A DNA stretch of 64,000 nucleotides from an uncultured Clostridia bacterium (GTDB lineage Bacteria > Bacillota > Clostridia > Christensenellales > CAG-138), in assembly GCA_947168565.1 (NCBI GenBank), contig CAMVMM010000008.1, forward strand, positions 31,661 through 95,660, in the 5' to 3' direction. The notes under the pieces are model-generated. The model made no database searches. It was not told the DNA's origin and saw only the letters and a program-made list of their open reading frames with translations. Made by a program: the position numbers and the translations under genes. Of the stretch, positions 17,441 to 25,537 are shown piece after piece (positions within the stretch are counted from its first letter, which is position 1; every line of letters starts with the position of its first letter).

Positions 17441-18775
17441 ATGAAGATAACAAAAATACCCGTAAAGAAAAAGGAACGGGAGAAGATTCGCGTAGCAGCT
17501 TATGCCCGCGTTTCTGCGGATAAGGATGCCGCGTTTCATTCCTTGGAAGCGCAGACTGAGTATTACGAGCAATATGTAAAGAAGCAACCGACGTGGGAGC
17601 TTGTGGATATTTATTCGGACAATGGCATCTCGGGGACAACGATAAACCGTCCTGAATTTCAGCGGATGCTCAAGGATTGCCGCAGCGGGAGAGTGGATAT
17701 GATTGTCACTAAATCCATTGCCCGCTTTGCTCGCAATACGGTCACCCTGCTTGAAACTATCCGTGAACTCAAAGCCTTGAACATTGACGTCTATTTTGAA
17801 AAGGAGGATATGCACAGTGTCAGCCCCGACGGGGAGCTGCTGATTACGCTGCTTGCAATGTATGCTGAAGAGGAAGCTCGCTCTGTAAGTGAGAACCAAA
17901 GATGGCGCATCAAAAAGATGTTTGAGGCTGGTCGTCCAAGTACAGGTAAGATGCTTGGATATAGGCTTATAGACGGACAGTTGCGGGTAGTACCTGATGA
18001 AGCTGCGATCGTTAGAAGAATTTATGAGCTTTATCTGTCCGGCATGGGACATACGGCAATAGCCGAAGCGTTGTTGCGCGATGGGGTGCTCCCGCCTAAA
18101 GCGGCATTTTGGCCGAGAGATACCATCCATACTATTCTCACGAACGAGAAATATACAGGCGATCTTTTGCTACAGAAGTTCTATCATGATGATTTTAGAA
18201 CTAAACGAAAGATCAGAAATCGTGGTGAGCGTAGGATGTATTATGTGGAGGATAGCCACGAGGCGATTATTGACAGAGAAACCTTCAATGCAGTTCAACG
18301 CGAAATAAAGAGTAGACAGCGAAGGTTCACGACCGCCAATAATGATGGTGATGATACTAAAAACCTCTTCAACGGCTTAATCCATTGCGGAAGATGCGGA
18401 TACAGATATGTGCGTAAAAACACCAACGGAAAATACAACAAAACTGTTTGGATGTGCGGATTGTATTTCCAATACGGAACATTTGCCTGTAAGTCGCATA
18501 AGCTGCCTGAGTCAATTCTTTTAGAGAAAACAAAAGCCATATTACAAACGGAGCAGCTTACTAAAGAACTGATAGCAGAGAAGATAGTGGGTATTACCGC
18601 TGAAGATAAGACACTATGCTTTCACTTAAATGATGGGAGTTCGGTTACAGTGCAGTGGGATTACATTTCCCGCAAGTACAGTTGGACTCCCGAAATGCGT
18701 GAAGCAGCAAGGCAAAGAACTTTAGAAAAAAACCGAAAGGAGCGTGAGAAAAATGCCGAAAGTGACAATAATTGA
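17441..18775 (+). CDS. Large serine recombinase, first of pair A
   Basis: 444 residues from ATG 17441 (TAAGGAGG upstream). The resolvase catalytic domain is intact: YARVSADKDA with the nucleophilic serine near residue 25, and TKSIARFARNT with the conserved arginines near 90. It is followed by the recombinase domain (MLGYRLIDGQLRVVPDEAAIVRRIYELYL) and a zinc ribbon (HCGRCGYRYVRKN ... WMCGLYFQYGTFACKS). It has no long coiled coil after the ribbon and ends in a basic tail (REAARQRTLEKNRKERE) also found in the paralogue at 30475-31746. It overlaps the next recombinase by 23 bases. It should cut and rejoin att sites, alone or with its partner. Confidence 0.85.
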   Translation: MKITKIPVKKKEREKIRVAAYARVSADKDAAFHSLEAQTEYYEQYVKKQPTWELVDIYSDNGISGTTINRPEFQRMLKDCRSGRVDMIVTKSIARFARNTVTLLETIRELKALNIDVYFEKEDMHSVSPDGELLITLLAMYAEEEARSVSENQRWRIKKMFEAGRPSTGKMLGYRLIDGQLRVVPDEAAIVRRIYELYLSGMGHTAIAEALLRDGVLPPKAAFWPRDTIHTILTNEKYTGDLLLQKFYHDDFRTKRKIRNRGERRMYYVEDSHEAIIDRETFNAVQREIKSRQRRFTTANNDGDDTKNLFNGLIHCGRCGYRYVRKNTNGKYNKTVWMCGLYFQYGTFACKSHKLPESILLEKTKAILQTEQLTKELIAEKIVGITAEDKTLCFHLNDGSSVTVQWDYISRKYSWTPEMREAARQRTLEKNRKEREKNAESDNN

Positions 18776-20024
18776 GCCTGTCGTAAAGCAGGCGGCAGAA
18801 GCAGAATCGCTTGAGAAAAAGAAGCTACGCGTTGCCGCTTATGCCCGCGTGTCTACGGAACAAGATGAACAGGAGTCCAGCTATGAAGCGCAGGTGGATT
18901 TCTATACAAGGCATATTGTCGCTAACCCTGAATGGGAGTTTGTGGGTGTATTTGCGGACAAAGGCATTAGTGGCACAAACACCAAGAATCGCGAGAGCTT
19001 TAATCGTATGGTGGATTTGGCACTCTGTGGTGGCATAGACCTAATCTTAACTAAATCCATTTCACGTTTTGCGCGTAATACGGTGGATACGCTGCAAACG
19101 GTTCGCAAATTAAAGGCGGCGGGCGTGGAGGTGATCTTTGAAAAGGAAAACCTACACACCTTTGACCCGAAATGCGAGGTGATGTTAACCATCATGAGCT
19201 CACTCGCACAGGAAGAAAGCCGCTCTATTAGCGACAATGTGCGTTGGGGACGACAGAAGAGTATGCAGGATGGCAATGTTTCTTTACCTTACAAGCATTT
19301 TCTTGGCTACAAAAAAGGCGCAGACGGCAGACCCGAAATTGTGGAGGAAGAAGCGGAGATAGTTCGCACAATCTATGATCTGTTTCTTTCCGGCAAGACA
19401 ATTCGCTATATTGCGGACTATCTTACCGGGCAGGGCATACCAACGCCTGCAGGGAGAGAACGATGGGCTGTGAGCACGATAAGGAGCATACTTTCCAACG
19501 AAAAATACCGAGGTGATGCGCTTCTGATGAAAACCTATACCGTAGATTACCTGACAAAAGAGAAACGCAAAAATGATGGCGATGTGAAGCAGTATTTTGT
19601 AGAGAATTCACACGACCCCATTATTGATCCCGATGTGTTTGACATAGTACAGGAAAAGCTGAAAAAGCATTGCGCTAACCGCAGCAAGATAAAGAGTAAG
19701 CATCCTTTTGCTAATCTTATTATCTGTGGCGAATGCGGCGAGTTCTACGGCAGAAAAGTATGGCACAACCATAATAATACAAAGCGTTATGACGTATGGT
19801 ATTGCAACCGCAAATATGAACGAGAAAGGGTTTGCGATACTCCGTTCCTAAAGGACGAGGATATCCGAGCGGCATTTGCGGCAGCAGCGAAACAGGCGGG
19901 CTATGCCGAGATATACAGCGCAGACGATTGTCGTACGATAATTGAAAGCGTTACAGTTTATGCGGATAACCGCTTTATCTTTCGTTTTGCCGATGGCAGA
20001 GAGGAAGAAATTACAATTAATTAG
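18753..20024 (+). CDS. Large serine recombinase, second of pair A, without coiled coil
   Basis: 423 residues from ATG 18753; AAAGGAG ten bases upstream decides against the GTG at 18744. Catalytic domain intact (YARVSTEQDEQ; TKSISRFARNTVDTL), recombinase domain (KHFLGYKKGADGRPEIVEEEAEIVRTIYDLFL), zinc ribbon (CGECGEFYG ... WYCNRKYERERVC). It ends with a beta-rich IIESVTVYADNRFIFRFADG. Compared with the equivalent gene in element B (31739-33319) it lacks about 100 residues of coiled coil between the ribbon and the C-terminal strand. In large serine integrases this coiled coil controls integration versus excision. Expressed together with the preceding recombinase. Confidence 0.85.
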   Translation: MPKVTIIEPVVKQAAEAESLEKKKLRVAAYARVSTEQDEQESSYEAQVDFYTRHIVANPEWEFVGVFADKGISGTNTKNRESFNRMVDLALCGGIDLILTKSISRFARNTVDTLQTVRKLKAAGVEVIFEKENLHTFDPKCEVMLTIMSSLAQEESRSISDNVRWGRQKSMQDGNVSLPYKHFLGYKKGADGRPEIVEEEAEIVRTIYDLFLSGKTIRYIADYLTGQGIPTPAGRERWAVSTIRSILSNEKYRGDALLMKTYTVDYLTKEKRKNDGDVKQYFVENSHDPIIDPDVFDIVQEKLKKHCANRSKIKSKHPFANLIICGECGEFYGRKVWHNHNNTKRYDVWYCNRKYERERVCDTPFLKDEDIRAAFAAAAKQAGYAEIYSADDCRTIIESVTVYADNRFIFRFADGREEEITIN

Positions 20025-20042
20025 TTGGACAGCACATTATAG

Positions 20043-20087
20043 AAGCGTCGCGACATCTGGGAAACGGATGGAGCGGCGCTTATTTTG
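20043..20087 (+). terminator. Terminator after recombinase pair A
   Basis: AAGCGTCGC pairs with GCGGCGCTT (one G-U) over a 21-base loop, followed by ATTTTG. It closes the element A transcription unit 18 bases after the stop. Confidence 0.6.
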
Positions 20088-20689
20088 ACGCTATTCGTCC
20101 ATATCATACGGCGTGATAGTTGGCAAATTATGAAAAGCGCGCTCAAATGTTCTGTGCTGGAAGAATAGGAATGCAAAACAACACATTTTGCTATTTGCTC
20201 GTAATTGCTAATAAATGTCTCCAAGGAAGAAACCAAAACTACTCGTTTTACAGGGTAGACGCCGCCATTAAAAGATAGTCGAGCAGAATTGGTGCAGGCG
20301 TGCAGTGGAGTGGATTTAACGCATCAATAATACTTCACTTATTGGTGCGTTAGTGTGACGGCGAAACTTTGCAATATACTAAAGAACAGTGCTTTATAAG
20401 CGAATAACCCCTGCTAACAGGGGTTATTCTGATCTTTGGTGCACACACTTAGGTTCTCCAAAGTGACGTGCATATATGTGACTGTACCCGGCTTTTGATA
20501 CGATGAACACTTGAGGTTCAAAAGGTGCAATAATACCTGACATGAAATACAACGAAACAGTAAAAGTGCGGCGGTTCTGCTTTCGCACATTATTTTTGCG
20601 TGTTAACAGGATCAATTCATGCGAAAGTGTAGATTTTCTTGTGCCGATGTGATAAAATTAATTATATGTCTCAAAAAGGAGGCTGGACG
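20088..20689. other. 600-base gap between element A and the restriction-modification genes
   Basis: No supported gene. It contains a perfect 11-bp hairpin at 20403-20428 (AATAACCCCTG / CAGGGGTTATT, loop CTAA), which may terminate in either direction. The right end of element A is likely to lie here, but I see no clear direct repeat marking it. The ribosome binding site AAAGGAGG for the next gene is at its end. Confidence 0.4.
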
Positions 20690-20893
20690 ATGCGCATAAG
20701 CTATAACAAACTATGGAAATTGCTTATAGATAAAGGGATGACAAAAATGGATTTGAAGGATGCAGCTGGAATCAGTGCCTCGTCGATTGCAAAGCTTGGC
20801 AAAAGCGGAAATGTTACAACCGACATTTTGCTGAAAATCTGTGAGGCCTTGCACTGCCGTATCGAGGATATATTTGAAACCATTGATGATTAG
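20690..20893 (+). CDS. Small XRE-type HTH regulator, likely controller of the restriction-modification genes
   Basis: 67 residues from ATG 20690 (AAAAAGGAGG upstream). It is a single Cro/CI-type helix-turn-helix domain: YNKLWKLLIDKGMTKMDLKDAAGISASSIAKLGKSGNVTTDILLKICEALHC. It lies 11 bases before the first nuclease gene and so is co-transcribed with both nucleases. Small HTH proteins in this position act as C proteins that delay nuclease expression until methylation is complete. That role is inferred from context and size. Confidence 0.8.
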   Translation: MRISYNKLWKLLIDKGMTKMDLKDAAGISASSIAKLGKSGNVTTDILLKICEALHCRIEDIFETIDD

Positions 20894-20904
20894 GGGGATA
20901 TTAT

Positions 20905-21678
20905 ATGGGATACACATATATCGTGAGATCAGAGAATCGAGTGCTTGTTAATGGCGAACTTGTTTTGACAAATCAGCAGGTTGTGGACGCTATGAATTTT
21001 GCCAATGATGCCTTACGATCTTTGGATGAGCAAACCCGGGCATTTGATATCAATATTTTTGAAGCCTTGGGAATGCGTAACCTTAGCGGAATTGTTGGCG
21101 AATACTTGGGAAAAAGCCTACAGCGTTTTTCTAACGGAAAGCTACATTCTAACCTTCACCAAGATGGCTATCCAGATCTTTTGCTTACGAATAACGAAGA
21201 ACGCCGCTCCTACTTTGAATCTCTGTATACAGTAGTGAATGGAAAGAAGTACCCTCGAGATAAGGCTCTTTTCAGCCCCTATCTATATGGTGGTGTTGAG
21301 GTCAAAGCCACTTGTGGTAGTACCCCTCCCGCCAACAAAGTCCCCAAGCCCTTAATCGGTGAGCAACGTATTTCTCTGGTCACCTCTTTTGACTGGAAAG
21401 CACATCATCGTGAGACAAATCACTTAATTAGCATTCTGTGGGATTTTATAAACGAAGTCCCAACCATCGTTGCATCATTTTATAGAGATGACCTTACTAT
21501 AGACGATTGGGGAAAAATCGTTCAGCCCAAAGAGGATGGAGGACGTACTACGAGCGTTTCCATCATGACCGGTGCGGGGGTTTCAAAAATGTGTACTGGT
21601 TGGATTGCAGTGATTGATGATGAAAAATACATCTCAGCACTTTCACACAAGAAATGGATCGGTTACCGAGTTCGTTAG
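20905..21678 (+). CDS. Putative Type II restriction endonuclease subunit 1 (PD...EVK)
   Basis: 257 residues, GGGGGATATT before the ATG. A PD-(D/E)xK-type active site is visible: GIVGE helix (about residue 65), DGYPDLL (about 92) and GVEVKATCG (about 131). The C-terminal half carries FDWKAHHRETNHLISILWDF, ASFYRDDLTIDDWGKIV and CTGWIAVIDDEKYI. The same landmarks occur in the same order in the next gene, so the two are paralogues. With a C5 methyltransferase adjacent, they are best read as the nuclease side of a Type II system. Recognition sequence unknown. Confidence 0.75.
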   Translation: MGYTYIVRSENRVLVNGELVLTNQQVVDAMNFANDALRSLDEQTRAFDINIFEALGMRNLSGIVGEYLGKSLQRFSNGKLHSNLHQDGYPDLLLTNNEERRSYFESLYTVVNGKKYPRDKALFSPYLYGGVEVKATCGSTPPANKVPKPLIGEQRISLVTSFDWKAHHRETNHLISILWDFINEVPTIVASFYRDDLTIDDWGKIVQPKEDGGRTTSVSIMTGAGVSKMCTGWIAVIDDEKYISALSHKKWIGYRVR

Positions 21679-21709
21679 TCTGGCACCAATAGAGAGAGGT
21701 TAGAAAACC

Positions 21710-22381
21710 ATGCCTGATTACAGAATAAATGAGGCTATATCATTCAATTGCGGATTTCAGCTTTCAACGCAGACTGTTATTGATGCAATACATAGCACAA
21801 ATGAGGTCCTCCAAGCTCTTCCTGCGTCTTTGTTTAGAAGCATTGACTATAAAACGACAAGCGCAATGATAGGTTGTATTCTCTGTGAGAATATTGCACA
21901 ATCATCTAACGGACAAGCTATCGTTAATCCCATCGAAAAAGGACACCCAGATCTTGTTCCTGCATCGGCTGTTGGGGCAACAGAAGAAGAGTTACGCAAC
22001 TACCCGGTTGGTTTAGAAGTAAAATGTACAATAGGCGGTGTTCCCAAAGGAACCGTTTTACCAAAGGCTGCACCTCGGATTGACTATCTATCAAATGTTA
22101 CTTGGCAGGCACACCATCAAGAAGTAACAGAATTATTTGGAATCACGTTCGACTATATTATTACCCCTTCAGGAAACAAGCCAATGATAACCGCAACCTT
22201 CTATTCGGACTGTATTACCGTTTCCGATTGGGGCGCAGTAAGCGGGACAGAAGGGCGAAATACAAAGGTCTGTGGAATGAAAGTATCCGGGAAAAGAAAA
22301 ATGGGAGTTGGTTGGTTCGCAATCGCAAATCAACAAAAGTATCTGGATAAATACGCTCAGCTCTTTAGCATCACTTATTGA
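21710..22381 (+). CDS. Putative Type II restriction endonuclease subunit 2 (PD...EVK)
   Basis: 223 residues, GAGAGAGGTTAG upstream of the ATG, 31 bases after subunit 1. It keeps the putative active-site residues (KGHPDLVP near residue 84, GLEVKCTIGG near 105) and the shared C-terminal landmarks (TWQAHHQEVTELFGITFDY, ATFYSDCITVSDWG, GVGWFAIANQQKYL). It is a diverged paralogue of subunit 1, roughly one third identical by eye. Two intact, different nucleases beside one methylase suggest a heterodimeric enzyme cutting an asymmetric site, as in the BbvCI and Bpu10I type. Two independent nucleases remain possible. Confidence 0.75.
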   Translation: MPDYRINEAISFNCGFQLSTQTVIDAIHSTNEVLQALPASLFRSIDYKTTSAMIGCILCENIAQSSNGQAIVNPIEKGHPDLVPASAVGATEEELRNYPVGLEVKCTIGGVPKGTVLPKAAPRIDYLSNVTWQAHHQEVTELFGITFDYIITPSGNKPMITATFYSDCITVSDWGAVSGTEGRNTKVCGMKVSGKRKMGVGWFAIANQQKYLDKYAQLFSITY

Positions 22382-22394
22382 ATGTGTAAACTAT

Positions 22395-22435
22395 GAAGCA
22401 CCCCTAAGCAATTGCATATAGGTGCTTCGTCTTTT
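22395..22435. terminator. Bidirectional terminator between nuclease and methylase genes
   Basis: GAAGCACC and GGTGCTTC form an 8-bp perfect stem with an inner GCAATTGC palindrome in the loop, followed by GTCTTTT on the plus strand. It lies exactly between the convergent gene ends. Confidence 0.75.
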
Positions 22436-23720
22436 ATTCTTTCTCTTTAATGCTCAAAATGTTTTGACACAGCAGGTCGATAACACGCGGCGGTACGCTC
22501 TCACCTATGGTATCCCTAATTAGCCCATCTTTAACCGGTTTTCCATTTACACTAAATACAAACGGATAATCGGCGATGGTTTGTAGGACTATTGCCTCCC
22601 ACAAGGAAAGAACTCTCGTTTGTGATGGATGAACCTTGTTGTCCGAACAAGCGTATTGAAAGTTTTGAGTAAGCGTACTGGCCGGTTCATCCCACAGCAT
22701 TCTTTTGTAGGCGCTGACGAATCCCTTCATTATACGTTTCTCACCAGTCTTTTTATCCTCTACATATGGGCGTGGTAACAACGCTCCACACCGTTCACAG
22801 AATAATGGTGTATCAGCATTGAAACGGTTAATGCCCTCTTCGTCGTGTGTGGCACCATGTGTTCTGTTTCCTTGAAATAGACAATCTGGATTAACGCATT
22901 GATTGTTAAACGCAGTATTACCTTCCGGTGTATTATCGAGCCACCATAGCTTCTTTTTGTCAAGGAGCGGTACTTTATGCAATGGGTTATGGGGATCAAC
23001 GTTTTGTCCAGCTACAGCTCTCAATTCTGGGAGGTTTCCAATTGCCTCTCTAAGAGTAATCCAGGGCTTTGTGAACAAATTCCCATCAGCAGAATTGGTC
23101 GGTTCCGGTAAAAATGTTTTGTAAATTCTAAAGTATTCTTTTGCATATGCAGATCTGGATAATACAGTAAGCAATCGCACTCGATGTTCCGGAACCCCAT
23201 AATCTGCGCAATCGATAACCTTAGGCTCACCAACATACCCCGGTCCTAATTCACGATGAATATAATCGATAATATTGATTAACTCATCGTTCTCGTCGTA
23301 AATAAGGGTGTTGCCCATATTTGAAACGTTTTCAAAAATTACCCACATAGGTTGTAGCTTTTTGATTATGTGGATTGCGGGAATGATAAGCCGATTTCGC
23401 TCATCAAACTTGGGGCGCAACCCTTTTCGATAGTCACTCAACATCTTTCCCATACCATTTGGAGACATTCCTTGGCATGGTGGTGTCGCAAGAATCACAA
23501 ACGGAGAATCCCCATAATTCTCCCTATAATACCTAACGATCTCATCTTCAAGTTCCCATATGTCACCACAAAAGCACTTGGTATCTGGATTATTGCTACG
23601 AAACAAGTCCATACGATCAGGAAGCAATTCACAAGCAATAACCGTATTTATACCATTTGCGTGCAATCCCAAATCTCCAATACCAGACGAAGAGAACAAA
23701 CTAATAGCATTACGGTTCAT
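22434..23720 (-). CDS. DNA (cytosine-5) methyltransferase with zinc-binding insert
   Basis: 428 residues, ATG at 23720 with AAGGAGACTGCAT upstream. C5-methylase motifs in order: I FSSSGIGDLGLHANG (residue 8), IV TPPCQGMSPNG with the catalytic Cys (about 80), VI FENVSNMG (about 130), VIII EHRVRLLTVLSR (about 178), IX/X near ESVPPRVIDLL at the end. Between VIII and IX, in the target-recognition region, lies a C-x4-C ... C-x2-C array (CVNPDC ... CERCGALLPRP) that looks zinc-binding. It methylates the site cut by the convergent nuclease pair. The gene is encoded opposite to the nucleases and coupled to a small AbrB-like gene. Confidence 0.9.
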   Translation of the reverse strand: MNRNAISLFSSSGIGDLGLHANGINTVIACELLPDRMDLFRSNNPDTKCFCGDIWELEDEIVRYYRENYGDSPFVILATPPCQGMSPNGMGKMLSDYRKGLRPKFDERNRLIIPAIHIIKKLQPMWVIFENVSNMGNTLIYDENDELINIIDYIHRELGPGYVGEPKVIDCADYGVPEHRVRLLTVLSRSAYAKEYFRIYKTFLPEPTNSADGNLFTKPWITLREAIGNLPELRAVAGQNVDPHNPLHKVPLLDKKKLWWLDNTPEGNTAFNNQCVNPDCLFQGNRTHGATHDEEGINRFNADTPLFCERCGALLPRPYVEDKKTGEKRIMKGFVSAYKRMLWDEPASTLTQNFQYACSDNKVHPSQTRVLSLWEAIVLQTIADYPFVFSVNGKPVKDGLIRDTIGESVPPRVIDLLCQNILSIKEKE

Positions 23721-23913
23721 ATGCAGTCTCCTTATCTTGCTTTGCTTTTTGGGATGGCATGAGGACTATAGATCCAGCGGATTTGTCAAGATAAATATCG
23801 AAAATTGTAACACCCTTTTCAGCATTCAAGTTTTCAAGAACACATTTCGGCATTCGCAGCCGCATATCTTGCTGAAGCCGGTAACTATCCAAATAGATCA
23901 ACCTATCATTCAT
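23710..23913 (-). CDS. Small AbrB-like DNA-binding protein coupled to the methylase
   Basis: 67 residues, ATG 23913 with GAGGAGG ten bases upstream. The centre (QDMRLRMPKCVLENLNAEKG, then IFDIYLDKSAGSIVLMP) resembles a swapped-hairpin SpoVT/AbrB fold: the RxxMPK strand, a helix, a glycine turn, and a closing IVLMP strand. Its stop lies 11 bases inside the methylase gene, so it is translated first. It may autoregulate the methylase unit. The fold assignment is by pattern only. Confidence 0.6.
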   Translation of the reverse strand: MNDRLIYLDSYRLQQDMRLRMPKCVLENLNAEKGVTIFDIYLDKSAGSIVLMPSQKAKQDKETAYEP

Positions 23914-24073
23914 GATTGGAAAACCTCCTCATACTGAATTTAGACTAATATTAGCACAAATTCAGTCTAAAATCAAGTCGGTTTTTGGATTCATAGCAGT
24001 CTTGTCCCTGTGCAGTCTTCTGCATAGGGCTTTTTTGTTTTCCAGATTAGTTGTTCATTCACATTGTACGTTT

Positions 24074-24685
24074 TCATTCTTCGATTCTGCCGAGATGCTT
24101 TGCGATGAGCGTTTGAAAATCCTCCTCATCCATGCTTCTCGATTTCAGCAGATCATGAAACTGTACAAATTTGTTCAGATAAGCATTAAGAGGCCAGAAT
24201 GCCGTCTGGTTTCCACCAACTTGGGCGTCTGCTAATTTGTTGCTATATTGCTCTTCATCTGATACTCCCTCCCCGGGATTCCAATAAGACGGAAAAAAGA
24301 GCGCCCAATACTGCACAGCTGTTTTGTGAACCTCTCCAGGACGATGTGTCTCATCGGCACAGTAGTTATCCTCTTCCACGGTAAGGGGTGTGAGCTTGGC
24401 GACACCGCTTGAAACCGCCTTGGTTATAAACTCGGCTGCCGATTTGGGCGTTATGGCAGTGCCGTCCTGGTTTCCCATGAGCCAATCGATGGAAACGTCG
24501 AAGTAGTGTGCAATATCAAAAATCTGCTCGATGGTGAATCTCTTCCCACCCGTATTGTGAATGGCATGGTTGAAGTTCGGTTGTGACATACCGATCGCCT
24601 GTGCCATTTTTTCTTGCGTCACCGAGTTATTCGACATAAGCGCCGAGATATTAGAGATCAGAATATCGTTATTGAATTTCTCCAT
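24074..24685 (-). CDS. XRE-family regulator with C-terminal extension
   Basis: 203 residues. Cro/CI helix-turn-helix at residues 8-70 (ISALMSNNSVTQEKMAQAIGMSQPNFNHAIHN ... FTIEQIFDIAHYFDVSIDWLMG). The rest (KSAAEFITKAVSSGVAKLTPLT... VQYWALFFPSYWNPGEG...) is an unrecognised C-terminal domain typical in length of element repressors. It is divergent from element B, whose first gene begins at 24975 on the other strand. It probably represses element B, the restriction-modification genes or itself; a palindrome lies just upstream (24713-24725). Confidence 0.75.
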   Translation of the reverse strand: MEKFNNDILISNISALMSNNSVTQEKMAQAIGMSQPNFNHAIHNTGGKRFTIEQIFDIAHYFDVSIDWLMGNQDGTAITPKSAAEFITKAVSSGVAKLTPLTVEEDNYCADETHRPGEVHKTAVQYWALFFPSYWNPGEGVSDEEQYSNKLADAQVGGNQTAFWPLNAYLNKFVQFHDLLKSRSMDEEDFQTLIAKHLGRIEE

Positions 24686-24712
24686 ATTCTTATTCGCTCC
24701 CGTAATAAACTT

Positions 24713-24725
24713 ATCGTAACGATAT
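24713..24725. promoter_or_regulatory. Candidate operator of the XRE regulator
   Basis: TATCGTAACGATA is a palindrome with 5-base arms around TAA, 28 bases upstream of the XRE start on the minus strand. Nearby AT-rich DNA (TTCGATATTTGAATATATC) would suit a promoter. The size and position fit an autoregulatory repressor site. Confidence 0.45.
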
Positions 24726-24812
24726 GCTTCATTCGATATTTGAATATATCATAGCACACAATTTACAATTTTACCAGAGGCAGGACCAAAAAACTGCCCA
24801 AAAAATATCGAT

Positions 24813-24918
24813 AGCCTGATTACGTATAAGGGCCGGGATACATATTGTACTTTACCGCTTCGGCGGGAAGTATGACTGTACCCCAGGATAAGTGCGCCCT
24901 TTTCCCATAATCAGGCCT
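24813..24918 (+). ncRNA. Structured intergenic region ahead of element B (possible structured leader)
   Basis: The outer arms AGCCTGATTACGTATAAGGGC (split here as AGCCTGATTA and TAAGGGC) and GCCCTTTT...TAATCAGGCCT are complementary over about 20 positions with a small internal mismatch. Inside them lies CCGC-TTCG-GCGG (24855-24866), a 4-bp stem closed by a UUCG tetraloop, and a GTAC...GTAC pairing around it. It lies 57 bases before the first gene of element B. It may be a regulatory RNA leader, a replication origin or a recombination site; I do not recognise a known family. Confidence 0.4.
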
Positions 24919-24974
24919 TATTCTGCGGCGATGCGTTCCGGCTCTTTCCGTTCTCGGGCGGAAAGGAACGCATC

Positions 24975-25385
24975 ATGAAGTTACGCTACAACGACCCTTA
25001 CGAACTGCCCCAGGAGATCATCGTCCCGGACGGAGACCCGGAGGCGATGCAGGAGATCCAGGACTTCCTCAACGAGAACGCCCGTCTCGTGCAGAACGCT
25101 GAGCGCCGGGAACGGTATCATGCACCGTTTCATCTGGAGGCTCTGGACTACGAGGGCGGCTCCGTAGCCTACCACGACACCCCAGAGCGCATCGTCATCC
25201 GCAAGGAGGAGGCGGAGCATATCCGGGAAACGCTGGCTCTTCTGCCCGAGACGCAGCGCAGACGGCTGCTCATGCTGGACGAAGGCATGACGCTGCGTGA
25301 GATCGCCGCTACGGAAAGCGTATCCGTAAACGCAGTGAAAGAGAGCCTGGATGCCGCGAAGAAAAATTTTCTCAAAAACTTTTGA
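24975..25385 (+). CDS. Sigma-70 region 4-like DNA-binding protein, first gene of element B
   Basis: 136 residues, GAAAGGAACGCATC before the ATG. The first 70 residues are acidic and unrecognised. The C-terminal 65 are a sigma region-4-type helix-turn-helix (EEAEHIRETLALLPETQRRRLLMLDEGMTLREIAATESVSVNAVKESLDAAKKNFLKNF). No region 2 is present, so it is not a full sigma factor. Such proteins are common as the first gene of Clostridial phage-like and integrative elements and probably regulate the element's operon. Confidence 0.7.
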   Translation: MKLRYNDPYELPQEIIVPDGDPEAMQEIQDFLNENARLVQNAERRERYHAPFHLEALDYEGGSVAYHDTPERIVIRKEEAEHIRETLALLPETQRRRLLMLDEGMTLREIAATESVSVNAVKESLDAAKKNFLKNF

Positions 25386-25459
25386 AAACACCCTGTACAA
25401 AACGCCCCTGTTTTCTCCGTATGGTGAGGAGACCTTCCTCGGAAAGGAGATAAAGCACC

Positions 25460-25537
25460 ATGATCAGCATTTTTACGAAAGGAGGACGCCGCCGTGAAAC
25501 CAATTACGCTGTATACGGCAAACTGCCGGGGCGATAA
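25460..25537 (+). CDS. Possible 25-residue leader peptide overlapping the primase start
   Basis: ATG behind AAAGGAGATAAAGCACC (25444-25459). The frame encodes MISIFTKGGRRRETNYAVYG and ends at TAA 25535-25537. It runs across the GTG start and the ribosome binding site of the next gene, so translating it would expose or couple that start. Too short to be sure. Confidence 0.35.
   Translation: MISIFTKGGRRRETNYAVYGKLPGR

Noticed and set aside
24975-25385. Complete sigma factor
   Set aside because: Only region 4-like helices are present; there is no region 2, so it is treated as a DNA-binding regulator.
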